Part shown: piece after piece, positions 15,330 to 24,352 of the stretch | Layout of the letters: each line of letters starts with the position of its first letter | Position numbering within the stretch: the stretch's first letter is position 1 | DNA from: a virus | DNA length: 34,566 nt | Virus record (IMG/VR): IMGVR_UViG_3300029309_000041 | Span: 23,635-58,200 of that record | Reading direction: 5' to 3' (one strand) | Made by a program: the position numbers and the translations under genes | Notes under the pieces: generated by a model | Database searches by the model: none | Seen by the model: the letters and a program-made list of their open reading frames with translations, nothing else | What the model was told of the DNA's origin: nothing

Positions 15330-15905
15330 TTAATCCTTCTTAATAATAGCTTTGGAACCTATATAGATTCCAAATGGTTCTGTTGGAATATCCTTTCCAG
15401 ATGTTAATTGCTCTTTAACAAAAGCTTTTAACGTACTTGGATGGACGGTTTGTTTTACCTCTGGTGATAGCCCCCTAGATTTAAGAGCCATAACAGTTTC
15501 ATCAACTACTTGCCCCTCCTCTCTACCAAACTTTAACGAAACTTCATTTTTAATTAAACCTTCGTGTCCGTTTTCGACTAACCATTGGTAAGCGAGCTCT
15601 TGATTAGCTTTAGATATATGAGCGTTATAAAACTCAGTAACAGATATTTTTTCACCTGTACTAAGAACTATCTCTGTAAGCCCTGCGGTTTGCATAGCCT
15701 CAGGTAACTCTTGTTCTGAAGTTAATCTAAACTCTTCTTTTTTAGCTTTTACAGCTTCTTCTAACTCTGAAAGTTCTTGAGCTAGTTGTAACTGTTTATT
15801 AGCTAACGTAGATACTAATGAAAGCTCTCCGTCATTAAGGTCGTTAAAAGTCTCGACTGTGTCTTGACCAGTAAGTTCCTCAAACGTTGGGTTTTCTTTA
15901 TTCAT
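15330..15905 (-). CDS. Coiled-coil protein of replication block, 191 aa
   Basis: Residues 30-65 (LANKQLQLAQELSELEEAVK...) form a clear coiled coil. The rest, with SEQELPEAMQTAGLTEI and VHPSTLKAFVKEQL segments, matches a type of conserved phage protein of unknown function often found beside replication genes. No catalytic motif is visible. Its start has an AGAAAGGAG site and overlaps the upstream stop in ATGA, so it is coupled to the 106-residue gene. It may be a scaffold or DNA-metabolism accessory, by context only. Confidence 0.65.
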   Translation of the reverse strand: MNKENPTFEELTGQDTVETFNDLNDGELSLVSTLANKQLQLAQELSELEEAVKAKKEEFRLTSEQELPEAMQTAGLTEIVLSTGEKISVTEFYNAHISKANQELAYQWLVENGHEGLIKNEVSLKFGREEGQVVDETVMALKSRGLSPEVKQTVHPSTLKAFVKEQLTSGKDIPTEPFGIYIGSKAIIKKD

Positions 15906-16222
15906 AATTCTCCTTTCTGATGTAGGTCGATATCGACAGGATAGTACACGCCTTCCTGTCTATCCCATTTAAGAATACTATAACGACCTCGATTAATAAA
16001 TGCAGCTATAGAACACGCGACTCCAATAGCTGCGGGATCTCCGATCAATAATAAGTAATCACCTTCTTTATAGTCCTGAAGTATTCTCTTCATTCTTCTA
16101 ACTGAAGGTGCTGCACTTAACATGATATTAGTTTGCGGAGGTAACAAAACTTCAAAATCACCATACTGTCTAGCAGATGCGATATTCCGCCCCGATACTT
16201 CTTGAACAACATATACCGTCAT
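15902..16222 (-). CDS. Small hypothetical protein heading replication operon, 106 aa
   Basis: This is the first gene of the leftward replication operon. It reads MTVYVVQEVSGRNIASARQY and has alternating hydrophobic strands and helices, with GDYLLLIGDPAAIGVACSIA near residues 74-93, like a small Rossmann-type or flavodoxin-like sheet. No known family is assigned. The start has a TTAGAAAGGAGAAAA leader, and the 11-mer CTTTACTTTGC lies 50 nt upstream. It may act early because of its position. Function is unknown. Confidence 0.65.
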   Translation of the reverse strand: MTVYVVQEVSGRNIASARQYGDFEVLLPPQTNIMLSAAPSVRRMKRILQDYKEGDYLLLIGDPAAIGVACSIAAFINRGRYSILKWDRQEGVYYPVDIDLHQKGEL

Positions 16223-16272
16223 TTTTCTCCTTTCTAATTTCTACAGGTTTTAAGATACTATCCTAATACGGC

Positions 16273-16281
16273 AAAGTAAAG
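16273..16281 (-). promoter_or_regulatory. CTTTACTTT element upstream of replication operon
   Basis: The minus-strand CTTTACTTTGC stands exactly 50 nt before the ATG at 16222, the same spacing as at 10901-10909. A TAGTAT about 12 nt after the 9-mer could serve as a -10 element. The shared word and spacing suggest a promoter or operator. Confidence 0.4.
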
Positions 16282-16472
16282 TGATATTACTTATATGTAT
16301 TTTAGGAAATAAAAATTTTACATCTAAAACTTTTTTAAAACTACTAATAGAAGTAATAATCTAATAGATTTTTTATCGAACGCAGTAAAACAGAGGATTT
16401 GAATTTATTAGATTTATCTAAAAATCTATTATAAATATTATTTATGAGAGGGCATGAAGGATAAATTTACGT

Positions 16473-16504
16473 TTGGACTATTAATATTCTCTAAAATATA
16501 TACT
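16473..16504 (+). promoter_or_regulatory. Possible promoter for the plus-strand helicase
   Basis: TTGGAC (16473-16478) resembles a -35 box, and ATATAT/TATACT (16496-16504) could be a -10 at 17-20 nt spacing. It lies about 30 nt before the SNF2-type gene. The match is modest in AT-rich DNA. Confidence 0.3.
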
Positions 16505-16534
16505 ATATCCTATTAGAAATAAGAAAGTTTCCAC

Positions 16535-17977
16535 ATGAAATATAAATTTAAAACGGAGCCATATGAGCATCAGCTTGAGGCGTTGAAACGATCCTGGGAT
16601 AAACAAGAGTTTGCCTATTTTATGGAAATGGGGACAGGTAAATCTAAAGTACTTGTTGATAACATAGCTGTGCTCTACGACAGAGGAGCTATCAATGCGG
16701 CTGTTATAATCGCACCTAAAGGCGTATATAAGAACTGGTCAGAACGTGAAATACCAACACACATGCCCGAACATATAATAAGGCGTATAGGCGTATGGAA
16801 TCCTGCACCAAATAAAAAAGAAAAACTACAGCTTACAAAGTTGTTTGAAGTCACAGACGATTTAAAGATATTAGTTATTAATGTAGAAGCTTTTAGTACT
16901 AAGAAAGGTGTGGCGTTCGTAGATAAGTTTTTACTAACCCACAACGCCATGATGGCAGTCGATGAATCTACCACAATAAAAAACCCGAAAGCACAACGGA
17001 CAAAGAACCTCGTTAAGTTGGCATTACAAAGTAAATACAGACGCATATTAACAGGTTTTCCTGTTACTCAATCACCACTAGACTTATATAGTCAATCAGA
17101 GTTTTTATGCTCTCAGTTGTTAGGGTATTCATCATTTTATACGTTTCAAAATCATTACGCGAAAGTAATAAATAGAAGCATGGGGCAAAGAACTTTTAGA
17201 CAAGTAGTTGGTTATCAAAACTTAGATGAATTATCTGATAAAGTAAACCAGTTTTCTTATAGAGTTTTGAAAAAAGATTGTTTAGACCTTCCAGATAAAG
17301 TTTACCAAAAAAGAGAAGTAGAACTTACTCCTGAACAAAAGAAAGTATATAACCAAATAAAAGATTATGCGATAGCAGAACTTGAATCGAATGAAATAGT
17401 TAGTGTTAGCTCGGTTCTAACTCAAATATTAAGATTACACCAAGTTACCTGTGGTTTTGTAAAACACGATGAAGGTGAAGAAATAGAAATTAAAAACAAT
17501 CGATTAGAGGAATTATTAAAAGTATTAGAAGAAATACAAGGTAAAACAATTATATGGGCTAATTATCAATACGATATAAAAAGGATTTTAAAAACATTGC
17601 ACGATATTGTAGGAGTTGATGCAGTAGCTACGTATTACGGAGGAACACCTGAAGAAGAACGTCAATCCATCATTGATAGGTTTCAAGATCCCAACTCTAG
17701 ATTACAGTATCTAATAAGTAATACTCAAACAGGTGGGTATGGAATCACCCTACACCAAGCAAGTAACGTTGTTTATTACAGTAATAATTATGATTTAGAA
17801 AAACGATTACAATCAGAAGATAGGGCTCATCGTATAGGACAAGTTAATAAAGTAACTTATATTGATTTAATATCGAAAGATACTGTAGATGAAAAAATTG
17901 TAAAAGCTTTGCGCAATAAGCTCAACCTAGCACAAGAGGTGTTAGGTGATGATAAATGGAAGGATTGGATTGGTTAA
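16535..17977 (+). CDS. SNF2/DEAD-like superfamily 2 helicase
   Basis: The 480-residue protein has Walker A G33-TGKS-37, motif II D143-E144 in AVDESTTIKN, and motif III LTGFPVTQSPLDLYSQ. The C-terminal lobe has QTGGYGITLHQASNVVYYS and the SNF2 motif VI QSEDRAHRIGQ. This is a complete SNF2-like ATPase/translocase, as found in many phages for replication or recombination. It is the only gene on the plus strand. Its ribosome-binding site is poor (AAGAAAG with no GGAG), unlike its neighbours. Its stop overlaps the opposing gene's stop by 4 bp (TTAA). The odd orientation suggests separate regulation or later insertion. Confidence 0.9.
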   Translation: MKYKFKTEPYEHQLEALKRSWDKQEFAYFMEMGTGKSKVLVDNIAVLYDRGAINAAVIIAPKGVYKNWSEREIPTHMPEHIIRRIGVWNPAPNKKEKLQLTKLFEVTDDLKILVINVEAFSTKKGVAFVDKFLLTHNAMMAVDESTTIKNPKAQRTKNLVKLALQSKYRRILTGFPVTQSPLDLYSQSEFLCSQLLGYSSFYTFQNHYAKVINRSMGQRTFRQVVGYQNLDELSDKVNQFSYRVLKKDCLDLPDKVYQKREVELTPEQKKVYNQIKDYAIAELESNEIVSVSSVLTQILRLHQVTCGFVKHDEGEEIEIKNNRLEELLKVLEEIQGKTIIWANYQYDIKRILKTLHDIVGVDAVATYYGGTPEEERQSIIDRFQDPNSRLQYLISNTQTGGYGITLHQASNVVYYSNNYDLEKRLQSEDRAHRIGQVNKVTYIDLISKDTVDEKIVKALRNKLNLAQEVLGDDKWKDWIG

Positions 17978-18447
17978 GACCTAAAATTTTCTAATTCCTT
18001 CATAGCTTCTTCCGCGCTCATAATACCGCCGCCATCAGCCATAAAACCCATTTTGTTTCTTACGTCTTCAGGTAACTTACCTAGCCCTTTATTATCTTCA
18101 GGAACAGGTTTTAACGCTTTACCTTCTGCCGCTCTTTGAGGTTCACGGGAAGCGGCTTCTAACATAGATTTAGCGTCGTCTAATAACATCAAAGCTTGTT
18201 GTACATCACCCCCTGTTCTACCTACTACAGCTTCTGCTAATGCTCCTGCATCTTGTTGCATAGACATACCACTGTCCTCGGGCATCGTTCTATCCATACC
18301 TGAACCTAACATAGCCTCATTACCCATAAGTGCTGCCATAGCTTCCATGGCTTCTGGAGGTGCCTCTCTTTTAGCATTTGGGTTACCCATAGGTACATCT
18401 GCTCTTTTACCCATCATCATTATTTCTTCTGTTGGTTTCATCGCCAT
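17974..18447 (-). CDS. Met/Gly-rich virion-region protein, 157 aa
   Basis: This low-complexity protein is rich in Met, Ala and Gly (MGKRADVPMGNPNAKREAPP...), with a C-terminal KMGFMADGGGIMSAEEAMKEL segment of a kind seen at the ends of phage structural genes. A helical middle (residues 85-115) is likely. It is not recognised as a known family. AAGGAG precedes the ATG. It is the last gene of the leftward virion block and meets the helicase gene tail to tail. It may be a minor virion or assembly protein, by position only. Confidence 0.6.
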   Translation of the reverse strand: MAMKPTEEIMMMGKRADVPMGNPNAKREAPPEAMEAMAALMGNEAMLGSGMDRTMPEDSGMSMQQDAGALAEAVVGRTGGDVQQALMLLDDAKSMLEAASREPQRAAEGKALKPVPEDNKGLGKLPEDVRNKMGFMADGGGIMSAEEAMKELENFRS

Positions 18448-18449
18448 AT

Positions 18450-19445
18450 TTATCTCCTTGGTCTAAACGACTGCGCGAATAGTTGTGTTAGTTTATCGTT
18501 TTGTTGCATCGGGGGCAAGCCTGCTAATCCCATATTCATAGGACTATTCGGTAATTTCATAGCTCCTCCACCTCTCATAGACATAAACCCTAAATTAGTT
18601 TGAGGTTCTTCTCCTGGTCTACTGCCAAACTCTGCTGCGGACATCGGTCGCACAAAAGTTGTTTGCTGTTGTGGAGGTGCAGGATTATATACTGCGTTTT
18701 GTAATGCAGAATTATAAGCCTGTCTTTGTTGTGTAATTAAATTACTTATGGGTGAATTAATCGGTGCAGGTCGACCGCTCACATCTGGCAATCTTACAGG
18801 GGGTGAAAATACACCAGGAGGTTGATTAGGATCATACGCAGGAATATTATCACGTCCTGTACTTGGTAATGATCCAACACCCCCTATAATAGGTAAATCT
18901 AATTCGTTAGCTCTACCTATAGCCCTTTCGTCATCACTATTTAATAAACCAAGTAATCCTGCGGCTAATTCTTCATTAGTTAAAGTTGGTGTATTGAAAG
19001 CTATCGGTGCTGCTGCTGGAGTAGTCACTGCTGGAGTAGTCACTGCTGGAGTAGTCACTGCTGGAGTAGTCACTGCTGGAGAAGTTTCTACTGGAAGAGC
19101 TTGTGTTATAGTTTCTTTAAAATCAATAAGATCAGGAGCTGTGGGTTCTGCGAACGTAGGAAAATCTCTATCGGAAACAGCTTCTATAGCTTTATCTTGT
19201 GGCATCATTGTACCTAAAACTTGTTCTACTACAGGAGGAAGAGAACCAATACCAGATTCGAAATCTGTTATTTGGTCAATCACGTTTTCAGCTACGTCTT
19301 TTTCGAATTCATTTGTTGAATTAGATAAATCTTGTTCTGCTAAATATTTAGCAACTTGTGACGCAATACCTGCGTTTATGTCTTCCAGATCAATATTTGG
19401 AAGAGCAAAGTTTCCTATATTTATACCACCAAATCCTGGACCCAT
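18450..19445 (-). CDS. Proline-rich virion-region protein with PAVTT repeats, 331 aa
   Basis: The N-terminal third is hydrophilic and acidic. Residues about 125-145 are four exact PAVTT pentapeptides, encoded by a 15 bp direct repeat. The rest is Pro/Gly/Gln-rich and probably disordered, ending in a basic RPRR. No enzyme motif is visible. It is coupled to the 1100-residue gene (TAATG), so it probably is made in step with it. A flexible linker or minor virion component fits; the exact role is unknown. Confidence 0.65.
   Translation of the reverse strand: MGPGFGGINIGNFALPNIDLEDINAGIASQVAKYLAEQDLSNSTNEFEKDVAENVIDQITDFESGIGSLPPVVEQVLGTMMPQDKAIEAVSDRDFPTFAEPTAPDLIDFKETITQALPVETSPAVTTPAVTTPAVTTPAVTTPAAAPIAFNTPTLTNEELAAGLLGLLNSDDERAIGRANELDLPIIGGVGSLPSTGRDNIPAYDPNQPPGVFSPPVRLPDVSGRPAPINSPISNLITQQRQAYNSALQNAVYNPAPPQQQTTFVRPMSAAEFGSRPGEEPQTNLGFMSMRGGGAMKLPNSPMNMGLAGLPPMQQNDKLTQLFAQSFRPRR
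19021..19080. repeat. Four tandem 15 bp repeats (PAVTT coding)
   Basis: Four identical copies of GTAGTCACTGCTGGA lie back to back, in frame with the 331-residue protein. The exact identity at DNA level points to recent expansion by slippage or recombination, and the copy number may vary between relatives. Confidence 0.9.
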
Positions 19446-22400
19446 TAGTTGTATGCTCCTATTGTTCTCTGTAATCTTTCAATATCTTGTATCATTTCTG
19501 TTGTCAATGTTTCTCTAGCTGTTGGTGTTTGTCTTTTTTCTACTGTATCGTAAAATCTAGCTGTGCTACCAATATCTTCATAATGTAATATACCATAATC
19601 AGCCAATATTTTTGCAATATTTCCTGCTTTTTTAGTGTCTTTTATACCATCAGCATAAGCTTTAAATAAGTTGTCATCAGTAAGAACTTTACTTAAAAAT
19701 TTAATATTACGGTCTGTAACAAGATTTTCTAAGGCTGTAGTTCTTCTACCAAACTGTGTCAGAGGTGGTATGAAAAATCTTCTAAGATACTCTGTTCCAG
19801 GATCAGACACTGCTTCTCTTATTTGTTGTCTTAATGGAGCCGCGCTTGTTAAATCTTGTGTAAGCCTCATGCCGACATCTCTCATAACATCAAGATTAGT
19901 AAAAAAATCATCTGGATTATCGATCAACCTACCCATTACTCCTTTAAAACTTAAATCATCACCAACTAATTGTGCAGGAGCAAACCCCTCGTTCATAAAT
20001 TGGTTTAATCTATTAACGTCAAATTTACCGTCTACTGATGATCTTAATAAAATATATTTTTTAGTTGCATCACTTATTTGTTTTTGTAGTATTTCTTTTT
20101 CGGCTCCTGTTGCTGATTCAAGTAAGTCATCTATAAAATTTAAATCATCGATTAATTCACCGCTTGCCTTTCTAGTTCCTCCTGTTCCTAATATTTCAGT
20201 TACTATATTAAAGGGGCTATCTTCTCCAAATTTAGCAGTAAGTAATCTATTCTTTCTATCTAAACGTTCTAACGGTTCAGTTATATTTTTAGCAAAATCT
20301 TGTCTAGTTCGTAATATCCCTTTAAATTCATCTTCGGGAAAAATAGATCTTAGTGTTGCTTCGTTTTCATCTAAAAAAGTTCTATAGTTTTTACTAAGTT
20401 CTACAGGGGATAAATCAGGGTCGTCAAAAAAGTTTCGTTTTATAAATTCAATAGTGTCGTTTCTAATCCTTCTTATCTCACTGTTACTGTTTGTGGTTTG
20501 TAAAAAATCAATAAGACTATTAGCTCTAGTATTTACTGTTTTACCTTTTCCTCCTGCAAATAAATATCCAACAACCTCTTCAGGATTTGTTCGTAATAAA
20601 TCTGTTATAGCACGATTGTTTGCTAATTCGGTACCATATTTTTGTACGTTTAATGTTTCAATAACATAATCTGCTTGGTCTTTAGGAAGATTTTTTCTTA
20701 TCGTACTAAACATAGTATTTTCAATAGACTCTTGTAAATCACGACTAAGTTGGAAAACTTTTTGTTGTCCGACACTTTTTCCTGGTTCTAATGTGCTAGC
20801 GAATGAATTAATCTGTGTACGAATATCGTTTAATTCTCTTATCGTTAAATCTCCGTCTTTATATCTTGTAAGTCTTTCTAAAATTTGTGGCTCGAATAAT
20901 TCATTAAAATTTTTATCTATTTCTTTACGACCTACATTTAAACCTGTTGTTTGTTTACCTGCGTCTTCGAAAGCTTTTATTTGATTTCTAAAACCTCTAC
21001 CTGTAAATTTTAAATTAGCTAATTCAGGTAAATCGAACGCCGTATTAACATCGTTAGCTAGTTGTTCTTTATAATTACGAGATATTTGGTTTAAACGGGT
21101 TGTGGTTCTAGGTATTAGTTTAGAAGAGGCTTGTATATCAACAACTTCATCTAATAAATTTTTACCTTGAGAAGCTGACCTCATGTTATCTATGTTTTCT
21201 TTAATAGTTGACATGATAACAAGACCTTGATCTTGTAAATTTTTAGATTTCCTTCCAAATAAATTAGTGAGAGATTTAGCTACGGTATTCCCTGTCGTAT
21301 CATTAGCTAAGTCTTTGAAAATACCGTCAAATAAATCTTGTATTAATTGTTCGTTACCGTCTAACATTTCTTTATATAAAATGCCGTATTCAGGATTGTT
21401 TATATTTGTCATTAAAATATTTTCTAAATCAGCAATATAAGAATCTTTTGTGGCTTGCGCTAAAGTAGGATTAAATTTTAATTCTTTACCTATTTCAGAA
21501 GAGAGTTTTTCTAAAGCTTCATCGATATCAAGGAGACTTGTAGGCTCCTCACCTGTTCTTGTTCTTACTGTTTTACCTTGAGCACTAGCTTGTTTAGCCT
21601 CTATAGCTTCTTCTATCTTTTTTATATCGGTAGCAGATAAATCTCTACCAGTGATTCCTCTATATAATTTAGGGAACCCACTTGTAAATGCAGATATTGC
21701 TGTATTCCCTGCAAAAGCTAACATGGCTACATATCCTGATTCTTCTAACATATTGGTTATATCTCTATTATGTACACCTGTTAAAGAACCACTTAATAAT
21801 TGTAAAAATCTTGTTGTTGCAGCTCCTCCTGAAAGTAAGAGATTTCCTGCCGTTCCTTCAAAAGCTTTACCTGCCAATCCTTTACCAGTAGGAGCGTCTT
21901 TTAAAAATTCATCAAAATATTTTAACCCTTTACCACCGATCAATACTTCTGCACCGATGACAGGTGCTTCTTGAACAAATAACTCTAATGCATCTGTTCC
22001 TGTAATTAAAGGTGAATCATATAACACAGGTTCTTTTCCTTCTTCTACGTAAACAATGCCGAGATCAGGATTAGCTGGATTTAAATACGCAAATTTTCCA
22101 GGAAGACGTTCAGCATAGGCACCTCTAGTTTCGGGATTTTCTATACGGCTCGAGTAATCAGTTCCTAAATACTGTTTTGCATAATTTAAATCTTCAGGGG
22201 TTAGATTGTACGGACCACGAGCCGCCATTCTCCTTCTGAATGAAGAGATTCCCTCTATGTCAAGTTCTTTACGAGGATCAAACCCACGAGCGGCTATTTG
22301 CATAGCGTTATCGTACCCCATAGGTTTCATGGGAGGCTCGGGTTCTAAAAAACTCTCTGGTAAATTACCTCTTAGATACGCAGTCTCTCTAGTGCGCCTG

Positions 22401-22747
22401 TCTGCTTCTTTATCATAGCGTTGAGCTCTAGCAGTGTATTCAGGAAAAATATCTGCTTCTGTTAAAGTAGACGGAGGTCTATTATAAAAACTTAATAAAG
22501 AAGGTACAGCTTGATTATATTCATCTACTTTTTGTTTTACTTTATCGGGACCTTCCAATATAGAAAGATAACTTTGTAAAGGTACGCTTTTAGCGATAGC
22601 AGCGGCTTTTAATTGATCTGTGTTATAAATATCGCCAAACAATACGTTAGGATTTTGATTCGAAATAGGTAATTTACTAACTTCTAGCGCACCGCGATTT
22701 ACAAGACTTTCTATGTCTTCTTTAGTAAGGGTTGTTGCATCCACCAT
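19445..22747 (-). CDS. Large internal-virion-type protein, 1100 aa
   Basis: This is the largest gene in the window. The protein is mostly helical and charged, with a Gly/Ala-rich hydrophobic region around residues 255-365 (including TGKGLAGKAFEGTAGNLLLSGG and a probable membrane-active helix), and a Leu/Asn/Asp-rich helical second half. It has no catalytic motif I can see, such as a lytic transglycosylase Glu site. Length, composition and place after other structural genes resemble T7 gp15/gp16-type ejection proteins of podoviruses. It is coupled to the 534-residue gene by a TGATG overlap. The role is inferred from position and size. Confidence 0.7.
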   Translation of the reverse strand: MVDATTLTKEDIESLVNRGALEVSKLPISNQNPNVLFGDIYNTDQLKAAAIAKSVPLQSYLSILEGPDKVKQKVDEYNQAVPSLLSFYNRPPSTLTEADIFPEYTARAQRYDKEADRRTRETAYLRGNLPESFLEPEPPMKPMGYDNAMQIAARGFDPRKELDIEGISSFRRRMAARGPYNLTPEDLNYAKQYLGTDYSSRIENPETRGAYAERLPGKFAYLNPANPDLGIVYVEEGKEPVLYDSPLITGTDALELFVQEAPVIGAEVLIGGKGLKYFDEFLKDAPTGKGLAGKAFEGTAGNLLLSGGAATTRFLQLLSGSLTGVHNRDITNMLEESGYVAMLAFAGNTAISAFTSGFPKLYRGITGRDLSATDIKKIEEAIEAKQASAQGKTVRTRTGEEPTSLLDIDEALEKLSSEIGKELKFNPTLAQATKDSYIADLENILMTNINNPEYGILYKEMLDGNEQLIQDLFDGIFKDLANDTTGNTVAKSLTNLFGRKSKNLQDQGLVIMSTIKENIDNMRSASQGKNLLDEVVDIQASSKLIPRTTTRLNQISRNYKEQLANDVNTAFDLPELANLKFTGRGFRNQIKAFEDAGKQTTGLNVGRKEIDKNFNELFEPQILERLTRYKDGDLTIRELNDIRTQINSFASTLEPGKSVGQQKVFQLSRDLQESIENTMFSTIRKNLPKDQADYVIETLNVQKYGTELANNRAITDLLRTNPEEVVGYLFAGGKGKTVNTRANSLIDFLQTTNSNSEIRRIRNDTIEFIKRNFFDDPDLSPVELSKNYRTFLDENEATLRSIFPEDEFKGILRTRQDFAKNITEPLERLDRKNRLLTAKFGEDSPFNIVTEILGTGGTRKASGELIDDLNFIDDLLESATGAEKEILQKQISDATKKYILLRSSVDGKFDVNRLNQFMNEGFAPAQLVGDDLSFKGVMGRLIDNPDDFFTNLDVMRDVGMRLTQDLTSAAPLRQQIREAVSDPGTEYLRRFFIPPLTQFGRRTTALENLVTDRNIKFLSKVLTDDNLFKAYADGIKDTKKAGNIAKILADYGILHYEDIGSTARFYDTVEKRQTPTARETLTTEMIQDIERLQRTIGAYN

Positions 22748-24351
22748 CAGTTAATTTGAAGATCAATACCATCTAAAATACTTTTTTCCTCTGTCCCTTC
22801 TGTTTCTTTAGGAGAATCGAAAGCACCTCTTTTATGGCTTTTGAATTTTTTATATGTTTCAACATCTTTATATCGTGTTCCGAAGTTTCTTTGTGTATAC
22901 TTATCGATGTCTAACCAATTATCTTCACCTTGTTCATTTTTCGAAGGGATATAATAATCACCTAAAGTTGATTGAACTATTGTGTCAGATAAATCATACA
23001 CACCTAAACCGCTTTTAGGTAAAAATACAGGTATTCTATTATTGTTTCTTTCTTCTACGGCATCGCCAAAAGATAATATACGTTCTTTCAAAACTAGAGG
23101 ATTTTGGGATGCTCCGAAACCTACTATTTGTAAAAACAAAGCTAAGTCTCGGTCAGAAAGTGTTCTTCCTGTCTGACCTGCTGAAGCTGCAGCAGCGTAT
23201 GCAAGTGTTAGCATATTTGCCCTTAGTTGGATATTGCTGTAGGCTAAACTTCCTAGATACTGTTCATCAGCAAGGTTGATGTTTAATACACCTTCTAATT
23301 TCTTAGTAGCTGCATCTATGTCTTCTTCGTTTCCTGTTGACAAAGCTAACCATAGTTCTTGAGAAGCCACTCCACTGTCTTCAGGATCTTGAGAAAAACT
23401 GTTTTCTATTTTTCCACGAGATTTGAATACTTGGTCTATATTAGCATATAGGTCGTCCACAAACCCTAAAGCTGTAGTAACTGTAGTAGCTGGGTTTAAA
23501 CTTGGGTCTTCTATTGCTTTATCTAATTCTTTTACAACCTTGTTTATGGAGGAATAGGTGCTTAATAAAGCATCATCATTTTCTTTTTGTGTTTTAGTAA
23601 AATCAAAAAGTTGTACATATTGTGGATCTTTCAAAAAGCTAAAATCTCTACTATCTCCACCTGTTTGTGCTGCATCTAACCAATTACCTCTGCTTACTTC
23701 ATTAGCATAAGCAAATCCATCTTCATTAGCTTTAGGGTTTTTAGGATCAAAAACTTTAAATCTTTGTTCTTTCGGTAAAAAGAAACCTCTTCGAGTATCT
23801 AAAACTCCAGCTTTGATTTTATCCGCATCTATTAAAGTTACTTTTTGCGCTGATTCAGGTTCTAATTGTTCTTTTATGAATTGTCTTTTCGTGCCTTCTA
23901 TGTCTCTTCTATTCGCTAAATCAGCAACTCTTCTATCTATTGCTGTCTGTGCGTACGCAGCTCCTCCTCTGTCTCCTAAGCTACCCGCGATCAAAGCATC
24001 AATACCTAAAGGAAGTAATTCTTGAAACAAAGTAGGATCTTCTCTTTCGGCTCCAAAAGTTAAATCAGCCTCTGCTAAAACTCGATCTATTCTATCATCT
24101 CCAGTAGGAACTCTTTGTTTTACTGCAGGTTGTGGTAAAAATCTATTACCTAATGCACCTATGATTCCTGGAAGAAATGCAACAGCAGGATTGATTTGTC
24201 GTCTACCGCTACCGCCTCCGCCACCACCTGCGCGCGGAAAGTTAATCGGTGCAGGTCTAAGTTGTAACTGTGGTATAACTCCACCTTGTCCACCTGCATT
24301 AAATTGTGGAAAGCCTAAAGTTCCTATTCCGCCTCTTCTTCCGTTCGCCAT
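22747..24351 (-). CDS. Virion-region protein with Gly-rich N-terminus, 534 aa
   Basis: The N-terminal 70 residues hold a Gly-rich linker (residues 41-49) and a short hydrophobic NPAVAFLPGIIGALGN segment. The remainder is a charged helical protein with Ala-rich NMLTLAYAAAASAGQ near residue 390. No known domain is recognised. The adjacent genes and coupling suggest it is an internal virion or ejection protein co-produced with the 1100-residue protein. It could alternatively be a tail component. Confidence 0.65.
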   Translation of the reverse strand: MANGRRGGIGTLGFPQFNAGGQGGVIPQLQLRPAPINFPRAGGGGGGSGRRQINPAVAFLPGIIGALGNRFLPQPAVKQRVPTGDDRIDRVLAEADLTFGAEREDPTLFQELLPLGIDALIAGSLGDRGGAAYAQTAIDRRVADLANRRDIEGTKRQFIKEQLEPESAQKVTLIDADKIKAGVLDTRRGFFLPKEQRFKVFDPKNPKANEDGFAYANEVSRGNWLDAAQTGGDSRDFSFLKDPQYVQLFDFTKTQKENDDALLSTYSSINKVVKELDKAIEDPSLNPATTVTTALGFVDDLYANIDQVFKSRGKIENSFSQDPEDSGVASQELWLALSTGNEEDIDAATKKLEGVLNINLADEQYLGSLAYSNIQLRANMLTLAYAAAASAGQTGRTLSDRDLALFLQIVGFGASQNPLVLKERILSFGDAVEERNNNRIPVFLPKSGLGVYDLSDTIVQSTLGDYYIPSKNEQGEDNWLDIDKYTQRNFGTRYKDVETYKKFKSHKRGAFDSPKETEGTEEKSILDGIDLQIN

Positions 24352-24352
24352 A

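Larger units (their letters stand above)
16223..16534. other. 312 bp AT-rich divergent intergenic region; candidate control region or origin
   Basis: This is the longest non-coding stretch of the window and separates divergent transcription units. It holds CTTTACTTTGC (minus strand, 16271-16281) upstream of the leftward operon. It also holds several short inverted repeats in AT-rich DNA, such as aatcta/tagatt near 16359-16371 and ttaga/tctaa and agattt/aaatct near 16407-16427, and a possible rightward promoter. No ORF with a ribosome-binding site is seen. The combination suits a bidirectional promoter and possibly a replication origin. Confidence 0.5.

Noticed and set aside
18994-19518. A 174-codon plus-strand frame with AGVVT repeats
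   Set aside because: Its repeats are just the complement of the PAVTT-coding repeats of the proline-rich gene; there is no start signal.
19671-20387. A 238-codon plus-strand open frame
   Set aside because: It lies wholly inside the 1100-residue virion gene on the other strand, has no ribosome-binding site and has the low-complexity Ser/Leu composition expected of an antisense shadow.
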